Shown here piece after piece: positions 24,250 to 32,641 of a stretch of 64,000 bases of DNA. The notes beneath the pieces were generated by a model that saw only the letters and a program-made list of their open reading frames with translations, was not told the origin of the DNA and made no database searches. Numbering within the stretch: position 1 is the first letter of the stretch; the number at the start of each line of letters is the position of its first letter. Origin of the DNA: Salibaculum sp035270045 (GTDB lineage Bacteria > Pseudomonadota > Alphaproteobacteria > Rhodobacterales > Rhodobacteraceae); assembly GCF_035270045.1 (NCBI RefSeq), contig NZ_DATFIP010000076.1:98006-162005 (forward strand), given 5' to 3'. A program made the translations under genes and the position numbers.

Positions 24250-25137
24250 CTACTCCACGTTCTGGGTCTGCTCGCGCATCTGGTCGATCACCGCCTTGAG
24301 GTCCAGCCCGATGCGGGTCACCGTCTTGTCCTGCGCCTTGGAACACAGGGTATTGGCCTCGCGGTTGAATTCCTGCGCCAGGAAATCGAGCTTGCGGCCC
24401 ACGGCGCCGCCCTGCCCCAGCAAGTCGCGCGCCGCCTGCACATGGGCGCGCAGGCGGTCCAACTCTTCGGTCACGTCGGCCTTGACCGCCACGAGGGCCA
24501 GTTCCTGTGCCAGGCGGTCCTCGTCCAGCGGGGCGCCCTCGGCCGTGATCCGGTCCAGGGCGCGGCGCAGGGCGGCGCGGGTCTGCTCGGCGCGGGCGGG
24601 CAACTGCGCCTCGGCCTGCGCGACAAGCGCCTCGATCTCGTCGACCTGAGCGGCTAGAACGGCGGCGAGCGCCGCGCCCTCACCCTCGCGCATGGTATCG
24701 AAGTCAGCGATCAGCCTGTCGAGATCTGTCAGAAGCGCGGGCACCAGGCTCGTGTCTGTCTCGGGCAGGGCATGGGTCAGAACACCGCGTTGCGCCAGCA
24801 CGTCGGCCGCCGTGGGCTGGCCCAGCGTCACGCCCATGCCGACGGCGCGGGTCTGCACCGCGTCCAGCGCGTCCAGCACGCGGGTCAGTTCGTCGTTGTC
24901 CAGCGTGGGGCCTTGCGCGGCGTCGGACCGCGCCAGCTTGAGAGCCAGGGTCACGTTGCCCCTGGTCAGCGCCGCGGCAAGCCGCTTGCGTGCCTCGGCC
25001 TCCAGCCCCTCGACTCCGTCTGGCAGGCGCAGGCGCAGTTCCAGCCCGCGTCCATTGACGCCGCGCAGGTCCCAGGACCAGCCGACGGGGCCGAGGCTGC
25101 CTGAACGGCTGGCGAAGGCGGTCATGGAACGGATCAC
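24250..25137 (-). CDS. YicC family endoribonuclease
   Basis: 295 residues starting with a GTG at 25137, which gives VIRSMTAFASRSG, the usual YicC N-terminus. The YicC-like N-terminal domain is followed by the DUF1808 C-terminal domain with RKLDFLAQEFNREANTLCSKA, the strongly conserved block. E. coli YicC is an endoribonuclease that acts with PNPase on small RNAs such as RyhB. It is the first gene of yicC-gmk-gammaCA-PLP enzyme, all tightly spaced. An ATG five codons downstream is the weaker start alternative. Confidence 0.93.
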   Translation of the reverse strand: MIRSMTAFASRSGSLGPVGWSWDLRGVNGRGLELRLRLPDGVEGLEAEARKRLAAALTRGNVTLALKLARSDAAQGPTLDNDELTRVLDALDAVQTRAVGMGVTLGQPTAADVLAQRGVLTHALPETDTSLVPALLTDLDRLIADFDTMREGEGAALAAVLAAQVDEIEALVAQAEAQLPARAEQTRAALRRALDRITAEGAPLDEDRLAQELALVAVKADVTEELDRLRAHVQAARDLLGQGGAVGRKLDFLAQEFNREANTLCSKAQDKTVTRIGLDLKAVIDQMREQTQNVE

Positions 25138-25314
25138 GCGGGGCTTCCCTGGCGGTGTCGGATGTCGGCGCACCTAACGGCAAAGCCGGGCCAAGGGCAA
25201 GCCCGGGCCGAGGGTGCCCCGCCCGCTGCCGTTAACCCTTTAAGGTTTTAGATAGGGAAAATTGGACGAAAAGACGGTATAAATGTCGTTGACAACAGCA
25301 GGAGGAAAACAGCC

Positions 25315-25950
25315 ATGGCACGGTTCTGGAATACCGATGGTCACAATGCGCGGAACCGGTCGGGCGCCGACTTCATGGTGACCAACCCCACCGCCCTGGT
25401 CGAGCTGGAGTCCTACTGGCGGGGCCTTGCGCCCGCGGGTCGGGTGCCACGGCGCAGCGCCCTTGATCCCGCGCTCATCGGCGACGTGATCGAGGACGCG
25501 CTGATCCTGGAACGGGTGGCCCCGGGGGTGGCGCGCATCCGTGTCGCGGGCCAGCGCATCGCCGTCCTGGCAGGGTCCGAGCCGCGCGGCATGCCGCTTT
25601 CGGTGCTTTTCACCCCCGGGGATCGCGGCCGGCTGGCCACCCAGGTCGAAGTCGCCTTCCGGATGCCCTCGGTGGTGGAATTGCCGCTGCGGGCCGCGCG
25701 GGCACCGGGGCGGCCGGCACTGTCGGGCCGGCTGCTGCTGTTGCCGCTGTGTGACGATGCCGGAAGCGTTTCGCGGTGCCTCTGCGCACTGGTGGCCGAT
25801 GGCAATCCCGGCGGGGGCCCCCGCCGGTTCAGCATACTGGACGACCCGAGCATCCGCCACGAACCGCTGGACCGCGCCCCGCTCGACCCGCCCCGCCGGC
25901 GCCCGGCCGCTGGCGGCCCTGCGCTGCGGCTGGTGGTCGACAACGCCTGA
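25315..25950 (+). CDS. PAS_5-type PAS domain protein
   Basis: 211 residues. The pattern LESYWRGLAPAGRVPRRSAL, ILERVAPGVARIRVAGQRI and GSEPRGMPLSVLFTPGDR matches the PAS_5 (PF07310) family found almost only in alphaproteobacteria. These are stand-alone PAS proteins without kinase or DNA-binding domains, and their function is unknown. A strong AGGAGGAAAAC ribosome site precedes the ATG. The C-terminal 50 residues are Pro/Arg-rich and probably disordered. The gene is divergent from yicC and convergent with DAHP synthase. Confidence 0.85.
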   Translation: MARFWNTDGHNARNRSGADFMVTNPTALVELESYWRGLAPAGRVPRRSALDPALIGDVIEDALILERVAPGVARIRVAGQRIAVLAGSEPRGMPLSVLFTPGDRGRLATQVEVAFRMPSVVELPLRAARAPGRPALSGRLLLLPLCDDAGSVSRCLCALVADGNPGGGPRRFSILDDPSIRHEPLDRAPLDPPRRRPAAGGPALRLVVDNA

Positions 25951-25961
25951 GAGGCGTCCCC

Positions 25962-27332
25962 TCAGCCGGTGGCGGCGCTGGCGACCGACTGGCGCCGCGC
26001 AGACAGCTCCTCGGCCACGAGGAAGGCAAGCTCCAGCGACTGCGAAGCATTGAGCCGCGGATCGCAGGCGGTGTGATACCTGTCGGACAGGTCTTCCTCG
26101 GTGACGGCACGGACGCCGCCGGTGCACTCGGTCACGTCGTCGCCGGTCATCTCGAAATGCACGCCGCCGGGGATCGACCCTTCGGCATTGTGCACGGCGA
26201 AGAACTCGCGCACCTCGCGCAACACGCTGTCGAATGGCCGGGTCTTGTAACCGGTCGAGGACTTTATGGTGTTGCCGTGCATCGGGTCGCAGGTCCAGAC
26301 GACCTCGGCCCCCTCTTCCTGCACCGCCTTGATCAGCCGCGGCAGGTGTTCGCCAACCGCCCCCGCGCCGAAGCGGGTGATGAGCGTCAGACGGCCCGGT
26401 TCATTGTCGGGGTTGAGCTTGGCCATGAGCGCCTTGAGATGGCCCACGGTCATGCTCGGCCCGCATTTCAGGCCGATCGGGTTCTGCACACCGCGCAGGA
26501 ATTCGACATGGGCGCCATCGGGCTGGCGCGTGCGGTCCCCGATCCAGAGGAAATGCCCGGACCCGGCCAGCCATTGGCCCGAGGTGCTGTCGAGCCGCGT
26601 CAGCGCCTCTTCGTATTCAAGCAGCAGCGCCTCGTGGCTGGTGTAGAAATCCACCGTGGCCAGTTCATGGTTGTTGTCGCCGTTCAGCCCGGCCGCATTC
26701 ATGAAGTCCAGCGCATCGCCGATACGCGCCGCCAGTTCGCGGTATTTCTGCGCCTCGCCGCCGTCGGTGAACCCCAGCGTCCACTGGTGAACCCGGTGCA
26801 CGTCGGCGAAACCGCCCGTCGAAAAGGCGCGCAGCAGGTTCAGCGTGCCCGCCGCCTGGGTATAGGCACGCAACATCTTGCCCGGGTCGGGACTGCGGGA
26901 TGCCGGCGTGAAGTCCAACTCGTTGATGATGTCGCCGCGATAGCTGGGCAGTTCCTGGCCGTCGACCGTTTCGGTCGGAGCAGAGCGCGGCTTGGCGAAC
27001 TGCCCGGCCATGCGCCCGACCTTCACCGTGGGCACCTTGGCACCGTAGGTCAGCACCATGGCCATCTGCAACATCACCTTGAAGGTGTCGCGGATATGGT
27101 CGGCGTCGAAGTCGGCAAAGCTCTCGGCGCAGTCGCCGCCCTGCAGCAGGAAGGCCTCTCCGCGCGACACCGCGGCGAGTTCGGCTTTCAGCCGCCGCGC
27201 CTCGCCGGCGAAGACCAACGGCGGATAGGAAGACAACCGGCCCTCGACCTTGGCCAGGGCCGCGTCGTCGGTATAGTCCGGCATTTGCACCCGCGGCTTG
27301 TCGCGCCAGTCGGACTTCGTCCATTCCGCCAT
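25962..27332 (-). CDS. aroG: Class II 3-deoxy-7-phosphoheptulonate (DAHP) synthase
   Basis: 456 residues. The enzyme joins phosphoenolpyruvate and erythrose 4-phosphate in the first step of aromatic amino-acid biosynthesis. The plant/Mycobacterium-type class II signatures are present: LQGGDCAESFADF with the metal-binding Cys, VGRMAGQFAKPRS, VWTCDPMHGNT and GGVHFEMTGDDVTECTGG. The length fits the family. It is monocistronic, with a shared 200-bp upstream region divergent from the GlxA-family regulator. No tryptophan-leader-like peptide is seen upstream. Confidence 0.97.
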   Translation of the reverse strand: MAEWTKSDWRDKPRVQMPDYTDDAALAKVEGRLSSYPPLVFAGEARRLKAELAAVSRGEAFLLQGGDCAESFADFDADHIRDTFKVMLQMAMVLTYGAKVPTVKVGRMAGQFAKPRSAPTETVDGQELPSYRGDIINELDFTPASRSPDPGKMLRAYTQAAGTLNLLRAFSTGGFADVHRVHQWTLGFTDGGEAQKYRELAARIGDALDFMNAAGLNGDNNHELATVDFYTSHEALLLEYEEALTRLDSTSGQWLAGSGHFLWIGDRTRQPDGAHVEFLRGVQNPIGLKCGPSMTVGHLKALMAKLNPDNEPGRLTLITRFGAGAVGEHLPRLIKAVQEEGAEVVWTCDPMHGNTIKSSTGYKTRPFDSVLREVREFFAVHNAEGSIPGGVHFEMTGDDVTECTGGVRAVTEEDLSDRYHTACDPRLNASQSLELAFLVAEELSARRQSVASAATG

Positions 27333-27529
27333 TGTCTTCGCTCCGGATAAGGCCCCGCCGCACGATGGGTGCGCGGGGGGCGATTACGATACGCGGCGCT
27401 TATAGCGATCACGGCGCGCGGGGCCAATGGCATTTTCCCGGCTTTCCATGATGCAAGTGGTCTGCTTGCCTCTTGAACCGCGGGCGCAAAGGTGGTCATG
27501 TCCTGCGTCAACTTGGCAGGGACGGGCTG

Positions 27530-28531
27530 ATGGACCGCAGGCAAACGATCGACGTGAAGACTGACCCGGGCGTGCGCCGGCGTTTCGTTTTCCTGATGCT
27601 GGAGGAGTTCACGCTGCTGTCCTTCGCGGCGGCTGTGGATTGCCTGCGCATCGCCAACCTCATGGCCGGCCGGGAGCTTTACACCTGGGCGCTTGCGGCG
27701 GATGGCGGTGGAACGGTCGCCTCGGCCGGAGGGGTCAGCTTCAACGTGGACATGGATCTCGAAGAATTGCGCCGCGACGACTACCTGCTGGTCTGCGGCG
27801 GACGTGACGTGCAGTCGGCCACGACCAAGCGGATCGTCAGCTGGCTGCGCCGCGAGGCCCGGCGCGGCATCGTGATCGGCGGGCTGTGCACCGCCGCCCA
27901 TACCCTGGCCCGGGCCGGGCTGCTGGACGACAAGCGCGCCACCATCCACTGGGAAAACCAGGACAGCTTCGCCGAGGAATTTCCCGACGTGAACCTGACC
28001 AAGTCGGTCTTCATCAAGGACGGCAACCGCTGGACCACCGCCGGGGGCACCTCCTCGATCGACCTGATGCTGCAGGTGATCGCCGACCAGTATGGCGAGG
28101 AGCTGGCCAGTTCCGTGGCCGATCAGCAAATCTATTCCTCGATCCGCACCGACCAGGACACGCAGCGGCTGTCGATCCCCACCCGGATCGGTGTGCGCCA
28201 CCCCAAGCTGAGCCGCGTGATCCAGATGATGGAACAGAATATCGAGGAGCCGATCAGCCCGGCGCTGCTGGCCAAGGAGGTGGGCATGTCGACCCGGCAA
28301 CTTGAACGTCTGTTCCGGCGCTACCTCAACCGCAGCCCGAAACGGTACTACATGGAACTGAGGCTGCAAAAGGCGCGCAACCTGCTGATGCAGACGGACA
28401 TGAGCGTCATCAACGTCGCGCTGGCCTGCGGCTTTGCCTCGCCGTCGCATTTCTCGAAGTGCTACCGGTCGCATTACAACACCACGCCCTACCGCGAGCG
28501 CGGCGCGCAGGCGGCGCGACTGTCGATCTGA
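27530..28531 (+). CDS. GlxA family transcriptional regulator (DJ-1/PfpI + AraC)
   Basis: 333 residues. An N-terminal DJ-1/PfpI-like domain (about 15-190) carries the nucleophile-elbow-like GGLCTAAHTLARAGLL and HWENQDSFAEEFPDV. A C-terminal AraC helix-turn-helix pair follows (about 235-330, MSTRQLERLFRRYL and CGFASPSHFSKCYR). The family includes GbdR and related regulators of choline, glycine betaine and amine breakdown, common in Roseobacters. The ligand here is not determinable. The start at the ATG 27530 is chosen for GGCAGGGA upstream; a TTG-initiated extension to 27473 is not conserved-looking. The downstream liv-type operon begins about 100 bp later on the same strand. Confidence 0.9.
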   Translation: MDRRQTIDVKTDPGVRRRFVFLMLEEFTLLSFAAAVDCLRIANLMAGRELYTWALAADGGGTVASAGGVSFNVDMDLEELRRDDYLLVCGGRDVQSATTKRIVSWLRREARRGIVIGGLCTAAHTLARAGLLDDKRATIHWENQDSFAEEFPDVNLTKSVFIKDGNRWTTAGGTSSIDLMLQVIADQYGEELASSVADQQIYSSIRTDQDTQRLSIPTRIGVRHPKLSRVIQMMEQNIEEPISPALLAKEVGMSTRQLERLFRRYLNRSPKRYYMELRLQKARNLLMQTDMSVINVALACGFASPSHFSKCYRSHYNTTPYRERGAQAARLSI

Positions 28532-28628
28532 GGTGGCAGGTGCGACAGGCCCGCTACGGCTTTTCTTTTCGCGAATCGGCGCCTAATCTCGACGCTGGAG
28601 AAACCTGTTCCAATTGGGAGTTAAGAAC

Positions 28629-29825
28629 ATGAAAAAACTACTCATGGCCGCGTCGGCCAGCGCCCTGGTCGCCGGTGCCGCCCATGCCGAGGCACATGGT
28701 GACACCGTCAAGATCGGCGTCATCCTCGGGTTTACCGGGCCCATCGAATCCCTCACCCCGCAGATGGCCGATGCCGCCGAACTGGCGATGACCGAGGTCA
28801 ACGATGCCGGCGGGGTGCTGGAGGGCATGATGCTGGAATCCGTGCGCGCCGACAGCACCTGCATCGACAACGGCGCGGCCACCGCCGCAGCCGAGCGCCT
28901 CGTGACCGGCGACGGCGTGGTCGCGATCATGGGAGCGGACTGCTCCGGCGTGACCGGCGCGGTTCTGGCCAACGTGGCCGTGCCCAACGGCGTGCCGATG
29001 ATCTCGCCCTCGGCGACCTCTCCGGGCCTGACCACCGCCGAGGACAACGGCCTGTTCTTCCGCACCGCGCCCTCGGATGCGCGGCAGGGCGCAGTGCTGG
29101 CCGACATCCTTGCCGACAAGGGCATCACCGAGGTCGCCGTGACCTTCACCAACAACGACTACGGCAAGGGGTTGTCCAACAGCTTCATTTCCAGCTTCGA
29201 GGAAGACGGCGGCATCGTGACCATCTCGGCCGCCCACGAGGATGGCAAGGCCGACTACTCGGCCGAAGTCGCCGCCATGGCGTCGGCCGGCGGCGAGGTG
29301 CTGGTGGTCCTGGGCTATGCCGACCAGGGTGGCCCGGGCGTGATCCGCAGCGCGCTGGACAGCGGCGCCTTCGACACCTTCATGATGGGCGACGGCATGT
29401 TCGCCGACAGCCTGATGGAGTCGCTGGGCAGCGATATGGAAGGCTCCTTCGGGGCGGTGCCGTGGTCGCAGGGCGCGGGCGCCGAGGCCTTCACCGAGAT
29501 CACCGAAGCCGCCGGCATCAACGGCGACAGTTCCTTCACCCGTGAAAGCTATGACGCCGCGGCGCTTCTGGCCCTGGCGATGGAAGCGGGCGGTGCGGCC
29601 GACAGCGCCACCATCGCCGAGAACGTGCTGGCGGTTGCCAACGCCCCGGGCGAGGAAATCCTGCCCGGTGAACTGGGCCGCGGGCTCGAGATCCTGGCCG
29701 AGGGTGGCGAGATCGACTACGTCGGCGCCACCAACGTCGAACTGATCGGCCCCGGTGAGGCCGCGGGCACCTACCGCGAATACACCGTCACCGATGGCGA
29801 CTACGAGACCGTGCAGTTCCGCTGA
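28629..29825 (+). CDS. Branched-chain amino-acid-type ABC transporter substrate-binding protein
   Basis: 398 residues, periplasmic binding protein of the LivJ (Peripla_BP_6) family. A signal peptide (1-20, cleavage HA-EA) leads into KIGVILGFTGPIESLTPQM and two alpha/beta lobes. Ligand-contact regions such as GADCSGVTGAV and SPSATSPGLT are recognisable, and the mature protein is acidic. The ATG at 28629 is preceded by GGGAG; a TTG five codons upstream is rejected. It heads a complete five-gene transporter operon. A perfect hairpin with a GCAA loop follows the stop and probably keeps this transcript more abundant than the rest. The ligand could be a branched-chain amino acid or another amide or amine compound. 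Confidence 0.93.
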   Translation: MKKLLMAASASALVAGAAHAEAHGDTVKIGVILGFTGPIESLTPQMADAAELAMTEVNDAGGVLEGMMLESVRADSTCIDNGAATAAAERLVTGDGVVAIMGADCSGVTGAVLANVAVPNGVPMISPSATSPGLTTAEDNGLFFRTAPSDARQGAVLADILADKGITEVAVTFTNNDYGKGLSNSFISSFEEDGGIVTISAAHEDGKADYSAEVAAMASAGGEVLVVLGYADQGGPGVIRSALDSGAFDTFMMGDGMFADSLMESLGSDMEGSFGAVPWSQGAGAEAFTEITEAAGINGDSSFTRESYDAAALLALAMEAGGAADSATIAENVLAVANAPGEEILPGELGRGLEILAEGGEIDYVGATNVELIGPGEAAGTYREYTVTDGDYETVQFR

Positions 29826-29845
29826 GAACGGCACGACCTGACGGC

Positions 29846-29871
29846 GCGGCGCGGGGGCAACCCCGCGCCGC
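29846..29871 (+). other. Intercistronic stem-loop after substrate-binding protein gene
   Basis: GCGGCGCGGGG (29846-29856) pairs perfectly with 29861-29871 around a GCAA tetraloop, between the binding-protein gene and its ATPase gene. No T-run follows. Such hairpins in ABC operons typically block 3'-5' decay so that the binding protein is made in excess. Confidence 0.6.
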
Positions 29872-29943
29872 TTGCCACGGGAAAGACGGGCGCGACGGCC
29901 GCCCGCGCAACGGGGATAACGGGGATACTGGGGGACAGCCGCA

Positions 29944-30726
29944 ATGATCAGGGTCGAGAACGTCGTCAAGGCCTTTGGCGGCTTCCACGCGGTCGACGGT
30001 GCGACGCTGGAGATCTCGCAGGGCTCGATCACCGGTCTGATCGGCCCCAACGGCGCGGGAAAGACCACGCTTTTCAACGTGATCGCCGGTGTTCTTCCAC
30101 CGACCTCGGGCCGGGTGACGATGCTTGGCGAGGACATCACGGGCCTGCCGCCGCACGACCTGTTCCACCGCGGCCTGCTGCGCACGTTCCAGATCGCACA
30201 CGAGTTCCACTCGATGACCTGCCGCGAGAACCTCATGACGGTGCCCCCGGGCCAGTCGGGAGAGACGCTCTGGAACACCTGGTTCGGGCGCAAGCGGATC
30301 GCGGAGGAGGAACGCGCGCTGCGCGCCAAGGCCGACGAGGTGCTGGAATTTCTGACCATCGAACACCTGGCCGACCACCCCGCCGGGGCCGTGTCGGGCG
30401 GACAGAAGAAGCTGCTGGAACTGGGTCGGACCATGATGGTGAACGCGCGCGTCGTTTTCCTCGACGAGGTCGGCGCGGGGGTCAACCGCACCCTGCTCTA
30501 CACGATTTCGGACACGATCAAGCGCCTGAACGAGGAGCGCGGCTATACCTTCGTCGTCATCGAGCACGACATGGATTTCATCGAACGCCTGTGCGACCCG
30601 GTCATCTGCATGGCCTCGGGAAAGGTTCTTGCCGAGGGCAGCCTGGCCGAGATCAAGGCCAACGAGCAGGTGATCGAGGCCTACCTGGGCACGGGCCTGA
30701 AAAACAAGGAGAAGCTGGGCGCATGA
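29944..30726 (+). CDS. LivG-type ABC transporter ATP-binding protein
   Basis: 260 residues. Walker A GPNGAGKTT (about 37-45), a signature motif in the form VSGGQKK, and Walker B VVFLDEVGAG with the usual DEP proline replaced by valine. The BCA_ABC C-terminal tail ending EAYLGTG is typical of LivG. It energises amino-acid import at the cytoplasmic face together with the LivF-type protein. Its stop codon overlaps (ATGA) the start of a 28-codon micro-ORF that in turn overlaps the LivF-type start. Confidence 0.95.
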   Translation: MIRVENVVKAFGGFHAVDGATLEISQGSITGLIGPNGAGKTTLFNVIAGVLPPTSGRVTMLGEDITGLPPHDLFHRGLLRTFQIAHEFHSMTCRENLMTVPPGQSGETLWNTWFGRKRIAEEERALRAKADEVLEFLTIEHLADHPAGAVSGGQKKLLELGRTMMVNARVVFLDEVGAGVNRTLLYTISDTIKRLNEERGYTFVVIEHDMDFIERLCDPVICMASGKVLAEGSLAEIKANEQVIEAYLGTGLKNKEKLGA

Positions 30727-30809
30727 AGGCCGTGACGCTTGCTTTGATCGCCGCGTGGACCGGCACGCGGCCACCCCCCACGCCGCAGCGCGAAAGGTGC
30801 CCAGAATGA
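30723..30809 (+). CDS. Possible 28-residue micro-ORF bridging two ABC genes
   Basis: The ATG overlaps the LivG-type stop (ATGA, 30723-30726) and the TGA overlaps the LivF-type ATG (ATGA, 30806-30809). The frame therefore exactly fills the gap, with start and stop overlaps on both sides. The product begins MKAVTLALIAAWTGT, a short hydrophobic stretch, then becomes Pro/Arg-rich. It may simply carry ribosomes across the gap (translational coupling) rather than make a functional peptide. I recognise no family. Confidence 0.35.
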   Translation: MKAVTLALIAAWTGTRPPPTPQRERCPE

Positions 30810-31627
30810 GCGATCCCTATTCCGGCCGTGGCAACAATGATGCCTCCATCGCCAAGCCGGGCCCCCGGTCGGAGCTGGCCGGGGCCGCAGATGGCACCGC
30901 CAAGCCGGCCCCCGGCGCGGGGCCCTTCCTGTCGGGCGCGGGCATGACCGGCGGCTACGGCAAGGGCCCCGACATCCTGCACGACTGCACCATTGCAGTG
31001 GACCGCGGCGAGATCGCGGTCATCGTCGGGCCCAACGGCGCGGGCAAGTCCACGGCCATGAAGGCGATCTTCGGGATGCTGGACCTGCGCGGCGGGCATG
31101 TCTCGCTCGATGGCGAGGATATCACGGCCCTGTCACCGCAGAACAGGGTGCGCCGGGGCATGGGGTTCGTGCCGCAGAACCGCAACATCTTTCCCTCGAT
31201 GACCGTCGAGGAGAACCTCGAGATGGGCGCCTTCATCCGCGAGGACGATATCGACGCGACCATGGAGCAGGTCTTTGACCTGTTCCCGATCCTGCGCGAC
31301 AAGCGCGACCAGGCGGCGGGCGAACTGTCAGGCGGACAACGCCAGCAGGTGGCCGTGGGCCGCGCCCTGATGACACGGCCCAAGGTGCTGATGCTGGACG
31401 AACCCACCGCCGGGGTCAGCCCCATCGTCATGGACGAGCTTTTCGACCGCATCATCGAGGTGGCCCGCACCGGCCTGCCGGTCATGATGGTGGAACAGAA
31501 CGCCCGCCAGGCGCTGGAGATTGCCGACCACGGCTTTGTCCTCGTGCAGGGCCGCAACGCGCACACCGGCACCGGCAAGGACCTGCTGGCCGACGCCGAA
31601 GTGCGCCAGAGCTTCCTGGGGGGCTGA
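30806..31627 (+). CDS. LivF-type ABC transporter ATP-binding protein with N-terminal extension
   Basis: 273 residues. About 45 residues of Gly/Pro/Ala-rich sequence precede the ABC domain, which starts near GMTGGYGKGPDIL; most LivF proteins begin directly at that point. Walker A GPNGAGKST, signature LSGGQRQQ and Walker B LMLDEPTAG are intact, followed by the H-loop region MMVEQNARQAL. The ATG at 30806 overlaps the micro-ORF stop. An internal ATG at GMTGGYG would give the standard length, so the extension may not all be translated, but no good ribosome site was noted there. Confidence 0.93.
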   Translation: MSDPYSGRGNNDASIAKPGPRSELAGAADGTAKPAPGAGPFLSGAGMTGGYGKGPDILHDCTIAVDRGEIAVIVGPNGAGKSTAMKAIFGMLDLRGGHVSLDGEDITALSPQNRVRRGMGFVPQNRNIFPSMTVEENLEMGAFIREDDIDATMEQVFDLFPILRDKRDQAAGELSGGQRQQVAVGRALMTRPKVLMLDEPTAGVSPIVMDELFDRIIEVARTGLPVMMVEQNARQALEIADHGFVLVQGRNAHTGTGKDLLADAEVRQSFLGG

Positions 31628-31630
31628 ACG

Positions 31631-32641
31631 ATGGACCTGATCAACGCCATCGTGGCACTTCTCAACTTCGTTCTCATCCCCGCCACCGCTTATGGCGCGC
31701 AGCTGGCGCTTGGCGCGCTGGGGGTGACGCTTATCTACGGCATCCTTCGGTTTTCCAATTTCGCCCATGGCGACACGATGGCCTTCGGGACGACGATCAC
31801 CATCCTCTTCACCTGGTTGTTCCAGTCCATGGGCATCAGCTTCGGCCCGCTGCCCACCGCGCTGATCGCCCTGCCCTTCGGCATCGCGGGCTGTGCGCTG
31901 TTGCTGCTGATGACCGACCGGGTGGTCTTCAGGTTCTACCGCGCGCAAAAGGCGGTGCCGGTGATCCTCGTGATTGTCTCGATGGGGGTGATGTTCGTCT
32001 ACAACGGGCTGGTGCGCTTCATCATCGGGGTCGATACCCAACGCTTCGCGGATGGCGAGCGCTTCATCATCTCGGCGCGGGATTTCAAGGAAATGACCGG
32101 GCTTGACGAGGGGCTGGCGCTGAAATCCACGCAGGCGATCACCCTGGTGGTGGCCGCCGTGGCGGTGGCGCTGCTGTTCTGGTTCCTCAACCGGACCCGC
32201 ACGGGCAAGTCCATGCGCGCCTTTTCCGACAACGAGGACCTGGCCCTGCTGTCGGGGATCAACCCCGAACGGGTGGTCATGGTGACCTGGCTGATCGTCG
32301 CCGCCCTGGCCACCATCGCCGGCACGCTCTACGGGCTCGACAAGAGCTTCAAGCCCTTCACCTACTTCCAGCTCCTGCTGCCGATCTTTGCCAGCGCCAT
32401 CGTCGGCGGACTGGGCAGCCCCGTGGGCGCCATCGCGGGCGGCTTCGTCATCGCCTATTCGGAGGTCATGATCACCTATGCCTGGAAAAAGGTGGCCGGC
32501 TACGTCCTGCCCGAAAGCCTCGCGCCCGATAACCTGGCCCAGCTTCTGTCCACCGACTACAAGTTCGCCGTCAGTTTCGCGATCCTCGTGGTGGTGCTGC
32601 TGTTCAAGCCCACCGGCCTGTTCAAGGGAAAATCCGTATGA
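31631..32641 (+). CDS. LivH-type branched-chain amino-acid ABC transporter permease
   Basis: 336 residues of inner-membrane permease with about eight hydrophobic segments. The family pattern LALGALGVTLIYGILRFSNFAHGD near the N-terminus (read in two parts) and GLGSPVGAIAGGFVIAYSE near residue 260 identify LivH. It starts 3 bp after the LivF-type stop and its own stop overlaps the LivM-type start by 4 bp. A segment near 140-150 (IIGVDTQRFADGERF) forms a larger polar loop than in E. coli LivH. Confidence 0.94.
   Translation: MDLINAIVALLNFVLIPATAYGAQLALGALGVTLIYGILRFSNFAHGDTMAFGTTITILFTWLFQSMGISFGPLPTALIALPFGIAGCALLLLMTDRVVFRFYRAQKAVPVILVIVSMGVMFVYNGLVRFIIGVDTQRFADGERFIISARDFKEMTGLDEGLALKSTQAITLVVAAVAVALLFWFLNRTRTGKSMRAFSDNEDLALLSGINPERVVMVTWLIVAALATIAGTLYGLDKSFKPFTYFQLLLPIFASAIVGGLGSPVGAIAGGFVIAYSEVMITYAWKKVAGYVLPESLAPDNLAQLLSTDYKFAVSFAILVVVLLFKPTGLFKGKSV

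Noticed and set aside
28638..30491. 617-codon minus-strand frame
   Set aside because: Antisense to the liv-type binding protein and ATPase genes, both firmly identified.
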